Positions 41,721-50,500 of a stretch of 64,000 bases of DNA are shown here, piece by piece. Numbering within the stretch: the first letter of the stretch is position 1; every line of letters starts with the position of its first letter. The position numbers and the translations under genes are program-made. The stretch comes from Rebecca billardiae RCC1528 (Eukaryota > Haptophyta), in contig OZ251224.1 of assembly GCA_965240325.2 (NCBI GenBank), positions 2,170,001-2,234,000 of the forward strand. Direction: 5' to 3'. The notes beneath the pieces are model-generated. The model searched no databases. It saw only the letters and a program-made list of their open reading frames with translations, and was not told the origin of the DNA.

Positions 41721-42083
41721 TCAGACTGTTAGTTCCCCGGAAGTAAAAGTAGCCAACGACAGGGAGTGTCGTTTTAAAATCATAGAATGAGTAGATCGAT
41801 CGAACGTTGCACGATTCAGAACGTTACACTTTGCCCCTTCGCTTTGACGAACCGTCGCATCTGTCGTCGCCTCGTCGGGACTCGGGATCACGACCTTGTA
41901 CTCATCATACAATCTCGCCTGCCTGAGCTGTGTGCGTCTCTTATCTCCGCTCTTCCTGTTTCTCTCCACGATCCGGCTCGCCAAACTCGCCAAATTGCGT
42001 GCTTTGCGCACAAATTGCTTACTTTGCGCTACTTGGAAATTACTTGGTATTTCGTCACGGGTTCGGGCCGCATAAACCGCCAA
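41721..42083 (-). CDS. Possible exon or decayed ORF, unassigned
   Basis: This 120-codon minus frame has no ATG start and is lower in GC than its neighbours. It reads as basic and helical (SKQFVRKARNLASLASRIV and DKRRTQLRQARLYDEYKVV). The 30 bases that encode DKRRTQLRQA recur exactly at 47040-47069. It may be an exon or a piece of a dispersed element. I recognise no family. Confidence 0.25.
   Translation of the reverse strand: MAVYAARTRDEIPSNFQVAQSKQFVRKARNLASLASRIVERNRKSGDKRRTQLRQARLYDEYKVVIPSPDEATTDATVRQSEGAKCNVLNRATFDRSTHSMILKRHSLSLATFTSGELTV
41915..41944 (+). repeat. 30-bp dispersed repeat R4, first copy
   Basis: The sequence starting TCGCCTGCCTGAGCTG and ending CGTCTCTTAT is identical at 47040-47069. 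Confidence 0.9.
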
Positions 42084-42190
42084 TCGGAGTAAGCAGGCGC
42101 CAATCGGAGTAAAAAACGTTCGTCACGCCGCATAAACCGCCAATCCAAGTAAACAGACGCCAATCCAAGTAAAAAAGCACGGACCAAGTA
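42068..42190 (+). repeat. Short tandem repeats with GCCAATC(C/G)(A/G)AGTAA core
   Basis: The ~59-bp unit CCGCATAAACCGCCAATC... occurs twice (42068 and 42127). Inside each copy the block GCCAATCGGAGTAA or GCCAATCCAAGTAA occurs twice. Related GGACCAAGTAA blocks continue to about 42210. Runs of A follow some copies. Confidence 0.75.
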
Positions 42191-42332
42191 AAAAACGCCG
42201 GACCAAGTAAGTTAGTTATGCGGAAGCCGGACCAAGCAAGTCTGCAAGTGTTGCAGCCCCGCCGGACGTCCGTCCCACGAGAGCTCAGAGCTCCCGCCCG
42301 CCACGCGCGCTGAGCCCAGGCGCGCCGACGCC

Positions 42333-42742
42333 CGCGCGGACGAGCGCGTGGGTGCGGCCGCCGCGCGCGTGCCCGTGCTCGACGACGAGCAGGCCTGCAT
42401 CGTCCACGCCGTGCTCTCCGACGTCGACGCGCCGACCGCGCGGAGTGCTGCACTCGCGGCGAGTGCTGCACTCGCTCAGCGCCTCCGCTGGCGCGGAAAA
42501 GACGGTCATGCTGCGCGCCCTGCTGCGCGCGCGCGGCTGGGGACGTCGCGCTGCCGTGCGCGTGGTCCGGCATCACGGCGCTTGCCTTCGATGGCGGTGG
42601 CACCTTCCACTTGCAGCACCACATGCACGTTGACAAGCAGCACGAGAACAAGACCTTTCACGTGTCCCACAGCACGCAGCGCGGCGACCTGCTCGCCAGC
42701 GCGCGGCTTGTCATCTGGGACGAGGCGCCCGTGCTGCCCCGA
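42333..42742 (+). pseudogene. Pif1/Helitron-type helicase fragment, frame-broken
   Basis: Consecutive pieces in changing frames read VPVLDDEQACIVHAVL (helicase N-terminal helix), then AGAEKTVMLRALLRARG at the Walker A position, with the expected GKT changed to EKT. Next is GDVALPCAWSGITALAFDGG (motif Ia region), then TFHVSHSTQRGDLLASARLVIWDEAPV, containing the IWDEAP Walker B that is typical of Pif1-like helicases of Helitrons. The frame breaks and altered Walker A indicate an inactive remnant. The C-terminal half is missing and is replaced by proline-rich repeats. The usual role is DNA unwinding during rolling-circle transposition. Confidence 0.7.
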
Positions 42743-43597
42743 CCTTCCGCCGCTCGCCAGGCGCCCCCGCCGCGGATGCCGCCGCCGCCACCGATGCCGC
42801 CGCATCCTCCGATGCCCCCGCCGCCGCCGGTGCCAGCGCCGAGGCCGATGCCCACTGCGCGCCGCGCACGCGCGTGCGCTCAGCGCAGTGCTCGATGCCC
42901 ACGGTCGCCGCGAGCTTGCCCGTGGGGCGCCACGTTCGTCCTCGACCTCGCCGTGCTCGGCGCGCTCGCGGCCACAAGCTTTACCCGGCGTCAACGCCGA
43001 CGCCGCCCAGCGCGCGCGCGCTCGACAGCCTGCGCCGCCGCCACCTATGCCACCGCATCAGCCGGGCGGCGCCATCCATCGCACCTGCCACCTTCCGCCG
43101 CTCGCCAGGCGCCCCCGCCGCGGATGCCGCCGCTGCCTTCGATGCCGCCGCATCCTCCGGTGCCCCCGCCGCCGCGACAGCCTGCGCCGCCGCCGCCGCC
43201 TATGCCACCGCATCAGCCGAGCCCGCCTATCGCCGACGCCGCCCAGCGCGCACTCGACAGCGTGCAAGCCATCAGCTCAGCCTTCACGCCGAGTGCTACT
43301 CCGACATGCGCGACGGACCTTTGCCAGGGGCCGCGCCGAGGGCAGGCGCCCAGAGTCACGAGGCCGGCGCAGACGCCACCGGCCTGACAGTGATGCATCA
43401 GACCGCCGCAGCCGCCGCTGGCGCCCAGCCTGCCGCAGCCGCCCAGACAGCTGCCAAGCCCGCCGCCGCTGCCACCGCCGCAGCGCGTCAACAACCAGCC
43501 CGACCCGCCCGCAGCCGCAGCCGCAACCCTGCCGGAGCAGCCGTCAGCCAATGCAGCCGCCGACGCCGACCCCAGCTGGAGCAGTCGGCCGCCCCAA

Positions 43598-43613
43598 GGG
43601 GGGGGGGGGGGGG
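43598..43613 (+). repeat. Homopolymer run of 16 G
   Basis: Sixteen consecutive G, followed three bases later by GACCGACAGCACGTGCCCG. The same downstream sequence (with CTGTCC) follows the longer run at 44306. Confidence 0.95.
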
Positions 43614-44303
43614 CACTGACCGACAGCACGTGCCCGCCATCGACGACCTGCTCGACAGCTGCGGTGAGATGATAAACCGGCGCGGCGCCCGCCCAGCAGG
43701 TGGGCACGCCGACAACGCCTTATGACAATTGGTGATGCCATGCCGGTCACGGAACGGTGCTGCAATCCGAGCGCGTGCCGAGCCGCTCAGCCGACCGTGA
43801 GGCACGTGACACGCTCACTGTGACTCAGCAGCCGCTCAGCACGGCCGGACCGTGACAATTAGTGGCGTATGTTATATTATTCGGCCAATATGCTGCCGCC
43901 GCCGCCGATGGCCCCGCCGCCGCCTGTGCCAGCGCCGAGGCCAACGCCCACTGCGCGCCGCGCACGCGTGTGCGCTCAGCGCAGCGCTCGATGCCGACGG
44001 TCGCCACGAGCCGCGCACCTGGGCCGCCGCGTTCGACCTCGCCCTCGCCGCCGTGCTCAGTGCGCTCGCGGCCACGCGCTCGCCAACGAGGGCGTGCTGA
44101 GCAGTGAGCGCGCGCGGCTGCTACGCCCGGTGCGTCATCGCCGACGCAGCCCAGCGCGCGCTCGACAGCGTGCGAGCCACCAGCTCAGCCTTCACGCCAA
44201 GTGCTACTCTGACATGCGCGAGAGCTTTGTCAGGGGCCGCGCCCAGTTCCGCGGCTGGCTTGAAGGGCAATGTGTGCACCAGGCGTGCACGGCTGTGCTG
44301 CAG

Positions 44304-44305
<2 letters not shown>

Positions 44306-44346
<41 letters not shown>
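44306..44346 (+). repeat. Homopolymer run of 41 G
   Basis: Forty-one consecutive G, followed by CTGTCCGACAGCACGTGCCCG. Runs of this length form G-quadruplexes and are hard to replicate and sequence, so the exact length is uncertain. Confidence 0.9.
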
Positions 44347-45200
44347 CTGTCCGACAGCACGTGCCCGATCTGGTGAGAGCCAGGCGCGCTGCGCGTGGCA
44401 GCGACAGTGAAGTCCTGCGCCCCCGCCCAGATGCGGCCGCTGCCGCCGATGCCGCCGCAACCGCCGATGCCCCCGCCGCCGCCGGTGCCAGCGCCGAGGC
44501 CGACGCCCACTGCGCGCCGCGCACGCGTGTGCGCTCAGCGCAGCGCTCGATGTCGCAGTCGCCGCGAGCCGCGCGCCTGGGGCGCCACGTTCGCCCTCGC
44601 CCTCGCCGTGCTCGTTGCGCTCGCCGCCATGCGCTTGGACGAGGGCGTGCTGAGTGCGTGCGGCTGCTACGCCCAGTGTGTCATCGCCGACGCCGCCCGG
44701 CGCGCGCTCGACAGCGTGCGAGCCACCAGCTCAGCCTTCACGCAGAGTGCTACACCGACATGCGCGAGAGCTTTGTCAGGGGCCGCGCCGAGTTCCGCGG
44801 CTGGCTTGAAGGGCCATGTGTGTACCAGGCGTGCACGGCTGCGCTGCAGCCTACGCACGCAGCAGGACGCCTGCTGTGCACGGCGGCGCTGCACGCTTGC
44901 CGACCAGCTGTCGGCCCGCGCCGTGCACGCGCTGCGCAGCCGCAGGCAGGCGCCCAGCGCGCCGAGGCCGGCGCCGACGCCGCATGCCTCAGTAGACCGC
45001 TGCAGCCGCCGCTGCCGCCCAGCCTGCAGCAGCCGCCCAGACAGCTGCCAAGCCCGCCGCCGCTGCCACCGTCGCAGCGCGTCGACAACCAGCCCGACCC
45101 GCCCGCAGCCGCAGCCGCAACCCTGCCGGAGCAGCCGTGCGCCAATGCAGCCGCCGACGTGTGCTGCCGCTGCCGCCGCCGCCATCCGGGCGCGTGCCGA

Positions 45201-45579
45201 CCGCAGCCGACCGTGTCGCCGAGTATACTGTAGTGGCATGCTCATGAGCAGGAGCAGAGTCGTAGCGATGATCTACGTGATGCATCGTCCGTCAGCGAGT
45301 GCCCCTTCCGCGGCTCGCATGTCTCGGATGTTGACCAATTCACACCACCTCGCGCTGCCGTAGTGCCGCCATCGACATCGTCGATCATCATTCGTCCGCC
45401 GACCGCGCGTGGCTCTGTTCTCATGTTCTGACTTTTGCGTCCGGGGGGGGGCAAAATGCTGGTTCTTAGTAAACTGTACACAAAAAGGGCGAGGGTGGGG
45501 CAGCGCGAAGTCCACTTGCCCACCGCACGGCTTGATTCCACCCACGCGCTCAGTGGCCGGGCGGCGGTGGAGGTAGACT
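45201..45579. other. Intergenic region upstream of the M50-like gene
   Basis: No gene is seen. A run of nine G lies near 45443. It presumably contains the promoter of the gene starting at 45580. Confidence 0.5.
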
Positions 45580-46704
45580 ATGCAGCGGATACCCCCCGCC
45601 GAGGAGAACGGGTCGTCCTCATCGACGGAGTCCACGCTCTCAGACTTCAGGCGGACCAGCCTGTGCATCCTTTCGTGCGGTGGCACGCGCGTGTACATCA
45701 ACGCCAGCCTGCCGCTTTACACGGCGGCGTGCACGGCCGTGTCGCTGGTGCACCGCTCACAGCGCCTGCTCATGCTCTCGGCGTTGGTGCATGGGCCCAT
45801 CGTCTGGACCACCGTGGCCCTGCACCAGGCCATGCAGTGCGCGTGCGCCTCCGCGCTCGGCATGCGGCCACGGAACGTGGTGCTGTGGCCGTTTGGCGGC
45901 CTCACCTACATCGGCCGCACGCCGCAGCTGCACACTGACCTGCTCATCGCGCTCTCGGGGCCTGCGCTGCACCTCGGGCTGGTGATCGCGTGCTACGCGC
46001 TCGCCGCCGGCTTCGGCCTCGGCCCGGAGCCGCGCGTCGTCACGGCGGCGGACGTTCAGGCCGAGCTCGAGCAGCCGGACGGCATCCGGCGCGCGCTCAT
46101 CTGGAGGGCGCTGCACCTCAACCAGGCGCTGTGCGCGTTCCACTGCACGATGCCGTGCTTCCCGCTGGACTCCGCGCGCGTCGCGGCCGACCTGATGCTC
46201 CTGCGCGGCTTCAACGCGTCCAATGCCGCGAACATGCTCGTCTTTGTGTCGATGCCAATCGTCGCCATTCTGGTCGTGTACGGCCTGGGCGTGGTTGGCA
46301 CGGAGCTGGCGGGCGGCGTGCTCACGTTCACGCTGGCGGTGTGGTCAGGGGCTCAGGCGCGGCAGCTGTACTCGTGCAAGCAGGTGGGGCTGGAGGACGC
46401 CCACCCACTCTTCATCGGCACCAGGCCGACGCTGCCGACCGCCGTGACCACCATTACCTCGGAGCGCGTCTCCACAAACTCGCCGCACCCACCACCGCCG
46501 CCGCCGCCGCTGCCGCCTCAGCTGCCGCAGCTACCGCAGCCGCATTCTCCGATGCTGGCATCAAGCGCCTCAGACGTGCAGCTGACCATTGTCCCTCGTG
46601 AGGATGCCGCCCCTGAGCAAGCGGCCGACGCGGATGGTGCCAGCGCCACTGCTGCTCATCGCGAGGACACTGATCGGATTGCATCGCACGCGCCGCAACT
46701 ATAA
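45580..46704 (+). CDS. M50 (site-2-protease)-like membrane protein lacking the HExxH motif
   Basis: The product has 374 residues from an ATG, with about five hydrophobic segments. The M50 layout is present: a first helix (LMLSALVHGPIVWTTVALHQAMQ), the downstream VVLWPFGGLTYIGR (103-110, the usual PFGG element), then DLLIALSGPALHLGL. Later comes CTMPCFPLDSAR (about 189-200), matching the second motif NxxPxxPLDGGR with its zinc-ligand Asp197. At the zinc site, however, HExxH reads H82-Q83-A84-M85-Q86: the catalytic Glu and second His are both Gln. The protein is thus predicted to be proteolytically dead, perhaps a substrate-binding or regulatory pseudoprotease like iRhoms among rhomboids (analogy only). 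The C-terminal 100 residues are Pro-rich then acidic and disordered. It sits right after the helicase-remnant repeats. Confidence 0.75.
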   Translation: MQRIPPAEENGSSSSTESTLSDFRRTSLCILSCGGTRVYINASLPLYTAACTAVSLVHRSQRLLMLSALVHGPIVWTTVALHQAMQCACASALGMRPRNVVLWPFGGLTYIGRTPQLHTDLLIALSGPALHLGLVIACYALAAGFGLGPEPRVVTAADVQAELEQPDGIRRALIWRALHLNQALCAFHCTMPCFPLDSARVAADLMLLRGFNASNAANMLVFVSMPIVAILVVYGLGVVGTELAGGVLTFTLAVWSGAQARQLYSCKQVGLEDAHPLFIGTRPTLPTAVTTITSERVSTNSPHPPPPPPPLPPQLPQLPQPHSPMLASSASDVQLTIVPREDAAPEQAADADGASATAAHREDTDRIASHAPQL

Positions 46705-47531
46705 CCGTTTCAACGCAGACCGGTCAGCTTGCAGGCACGATGAGACCACGACAGCGCCATGACCGGCGCGCCGATGTCGCGCATCAGCTAAGCTCTGGAG
46801 CTGTCCGGCCGGTCATAGCCAGTACGTCTCAGACCGGTCCGCGGGTAGCCGGAATTCCGGGCCACCTGTCGGTTGTAATCGCGTGACAGTAATCCAGACT
46901 GTCCGGCGGTATCGAGTGCGTGATAGAAAAGTAGTTCATCAGTATACGACTTCAGTATTCAGCGGACGAGCTCATCCGTCAGTATAGTCGAAAAACGACG
47001 ACGACGTAATAATTCAACGATTGACGATGATGCTTACTGTCGCCTGCCTGAGCTGTGTGCGTCTCTTATTCTTAGATAACTGTAGCACAATTTGCGGGGC
47101 GGCCCCGCTCCGAGTAACTAGTCACTGAGTCACTGTCTAGTCAGCAGCGTCACAGCGTTAGGCCGTTAGGACCGCCGCACGCGGCCGCGGGACAGATTGA
47201 CAGAATGAGCCGGATCGTCAATGTTATCACTTGAATCGACAGTGTCTCAGCCATATGCAGCAGTACTTATAACGCAGCAGCCTTAATTTTCATCAGTTCG
47301 TAGTCAGATAACAGACTCGCACCCGACATGTCGTAGCTAGCACGCTGCTTTTAAAATAATAATTTAATATAAATTAAATAATATATATTATTCTTCGTCA
47401 GGCAACCGCGGGGGCCCCGCAAGGTCACGCGGGCGCCAGGCGGCGTGCCGAGAGATTGCGCGGAAAATATACTACATGCTGACGACGATGATGATGAGTA
47501 TTGATTGGTCTCTGGTGCGCGTGATCCATCG
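46705..47531. other. Convergent intergenic region
   Basis: This is AT-richer DNA with no gene. It contains the second 30-bp R4 copy (47040-47069) and a very AT-rich patch at 47350-47390. Confidence 0.5.
47040..47069 (+). repeat. 30-bp dispersed repeat R4, second copy
   Basis: Identical over 30 bp to 41915-41944; sequence diverges on both sides. Confidence 0.9.
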
Positions 47532-50500
47532 TCAAACAGGAGTGTCGGCGTCGCCGCTGCTCGTGCCATTATTCTGCCGCGCACCAAGCGCCGAATCCTG
47601 CCCGGCGTCTGCCGCGCCAGGGTCGCCCCCGGCGCCCTCGTGCCCGTCGTCGGGCTGCTCGCCGGTGACGCCGCCCCGCGGCGGCGAGCATTGCCACCAC
47701 GTGGCCGAGCACGGCGCGTCCACGCCCACCGTGCACACCGACAGCTCGCCCTTGAAGTACGGGCACGAGCTCACGGGGAAGCTCCCTCTGTACACCGTCG
47801 CCGCCTCCCAGCCCGCGCAGCACGGCGCAGCCGAGCAGCCGAGTGGGCAGGGCGGCGAGGGCGGCGAGGGCGGCGGCGAAGGGGGCGCGAGCGGCGAGGG
47901 CGGCGGCGGCGGGGCGGGCGGCGCCGACGGCGGCGCCGACGGCGGCGGCGGAAGCGCCGGCGGCTGCGTCTCGAGCGCGCAGCCGAGCACCTCGAGCGCG
48001 CGCACCGTCAGGTGTCGGCGCCTCGGCAGCCGCAGCGCGCGCAGTCGCACGGCGTCGACGACGACGTGGCCGTTGGAGTCGATGGGCGGCGCGTCGGCGC
48101 TCCCGGCGGGCGCGCCCGGCGCGGGCGTCCCGAGCGCGCCGCCGCCGAGCGCGTGCGTCTCACGCCCCCAGCTCGAGTGCGACGCGTGCGAGACCAGGGG
48201 GACCCAGCGCGCGCGCGAACCGCCCAGCCGGCCGTCGATAGCGTACTGCGCGCCCGATGAGCCGCCGCCCCACTCGACCGCGACGGCGATGAGCAGGGAG
48301 GTCTGCCCGAGCTCGACGGTGAGCGCGGCGTGCCAGTCGTCCTGCGCCGAGACCCACTCCGTGCGCGCGTCACCATCCACCGCGTGCGCCGCGCTGCGCG
48401 CGCTCTCGCCCGCGGCCGAGCTCGGCACGGCCGCCGCCGCCGCGTCGCGAGCGCTGCCAGAGCTCACGGTGCGGCCTCTCGCGAGGTCGAGCTCGGGCGA
48501 GCACAGCGGCGGCGGCGGCGGCGGCGCGGGCGGCGCGGGCGGCGCGGGCGGGCGGGCGGGCGCGGGCGGCGGCGACGGGCGCAGCTGCGCCGCAATCCGC
48601 GCCGACGCCGATGCGCGCCCCGCCGCCTCCACGCGCGTGCGGTGCCACGGCGCGCACAGCCCGGCCCAGGGGTCGTACTCCGTCGCGACGCACGCGCCGT
48701 CCGCGCGGCGGAGCGCGCCGCCCGCGCTGAGGCCGCCGGCAGCGGAGGCGCAGCGCGCGTCGCACGTCGAGTGCGTGGCGATGAACGCGTCGGGCCGGTA
48801 GTACGCGTAGTACGCCGCCGTCCCCGCCCCGCCGCCCGAGCCCGAGGCCGTCGCGGCTCGATCGCGCGCGCCGGCAAGCCGCCACGCTCGCTCGGGCGGC
48901 GGCACCTCCGACTCTCGGCTCAGGGAGTAACAGTCGTAACCGTTGACGCGCGCGACGGCCTGCGGCGGGACGCGCCACAGCTCGCACGCGCCGCCCGCGC
49001 TCACCTCGATCCCCGCGCAGCCCGACGCGCCGAGGCAGCGCCGCGCGCACTCGTCCACGCCGCCGGTCGCGTGGTAGGACGCGAGCCGCAGCCTCTTGCC
49101 GTCGTCCGTCATGCCGGCGCCGCGGCAGGCGGATGCGCCGTGCACCGCGTCCGCCGTCGGCCGGCTGAAGACGTACGCGACGCGCGGCTCGCGCGCCGCG
49201 ATGGCCGACGAGGCGCGGTGCTCGGCCGACGCGCTCGACCCGTCCTCGGCGCCGCCGCCGTGCATCAGCGCGCGCACCAGCTGCAGGCACTCCGCCATGG
49301 TCGCGTCGTCCCGAGCGGAGAGCGCGGCCGCGCGCGCGGCGTCGACCGCGTCCGTGCCAGGCGTCTTGTGCCGCGCGTAGTGCTGGATGAGGCCGACGCC
49401 ACAGCGCAGCCCGAGCGCCGCCGTGTGCACGTACGGCCCGAGCGAGGGCAGCAGCGACAGCAGGTCCAGCCGGATCCGGGCGGAGCGTAGCAGCGCCTGC
49501 AGCGCGCAGCCGGGCGGCGGGCGCGTGCGCATGTCGCCAACGTCCGCCTCCGCGGCCGCATCCACCTCCGCGCCGCTCGCGCCGCGGACGAGCAGGTCAG
49601 CGCCGGCGTTGAGGCTGTCCGCGAAGGCGACGAGCCCGGCCGACGCTCCCGGCGTGCCGCCGCTCGTCGCGTCCTCGTGCGGCACGCTCTGGCCGCCGCC
49701 AGCCGCCGCCGCCGTGCGCCCGTCTGCCGAGCGCGCAGCCGAGCCTTCGGCGTGTGCAGACGAGTCGCCGCCGCCGCGCGACGGCAGCAGGCGCTCAAGT
49801 CCTAGCCCTTCGAGCGGCGCGAAGAGCGAGAAGGGGATGGAGGCCGTCGAGCCGGCCGGGCCGAAACTGAGCTCGAGGGGCTCGACGGACGCCGTGCCGA
49901 TGCAGCCACCGTCTCGATCCTCGTCGCCGTCATCGCCGCCGCCGGCGCGGCCGCCGCTTCCGCCGACGGGCGCGCCCGCGCGATCGGCGCCTGAGCCGCT
50001 CGAGGAGGGCAGGGCCGCCGTGTGCATCCCCACCGAGGCGATTGGGGCGGCGCCGGCGGCGGAGGACGCGTTGGACGCACCGGTGCTGCGCTGGGTGGTG
50101 TCCTTGAGGAACGCGGCCAGCCGCGCGTCCAGCGTCACCGTAGACGAGCCCTCGCCCTGTCCGGAGCCTGCCGCCGAGCCGGCGGCCGCGGCCGCGCCGT
50201 CGTCCGCGCCCGCGTCGGGCGCGCGGGTCGCGCAGAGCTGCAGCGCAAATGCGGGCAGCGAGGCGCGCAGCCGCAGGCGCGAGCGCGGCATCGCGACCTT
50301 CGCGACCGCCGAGAGCCGCGCCGCGTGCTTGCTCATCGCGAGGCCCTCCATCGAGAAGCTGGGCGCGGGCGGCGGCGGCAGCGCGGGCGGCGGCGGCGGG
50401 ACGGGCTGCGGCGTCTCGAGCCCTCCGGCGGCGCCGCCACCGTCGGCAGACGACGCGCCCGCGCCGCCGTGGGCTCGGCCGCGCGTGCGCTCGAAGGCGT

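Larger units (their letters stand above)
42743..45200 (+). repeat. Amplified, shuffled repeat modules after the helicase remnant
   Basis: Four modules recur in plus orientation. D is a CCG-rich Pro/Met-coding block at about 42744 and 43089. A is GAGGCC(G/A)A(T/C)GCCCACTGCGCG and what follows, at about 42830, 43920 and 44485. B is CTCGACAGCGTGC(A/G)AGCCA and what follows, at about 43251, 44160 and 44707. C is a CAGCCG-rich block ending in CAATGCAGCCGCCGACG, at about 43403-43575 and 44995-45165. Order is D-A-D-B-C-(G)16-A-B-(G)41-A-B-C. Open frames run through them, but shifts and stops make a single protein unlikely. Confidence 0.8.
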
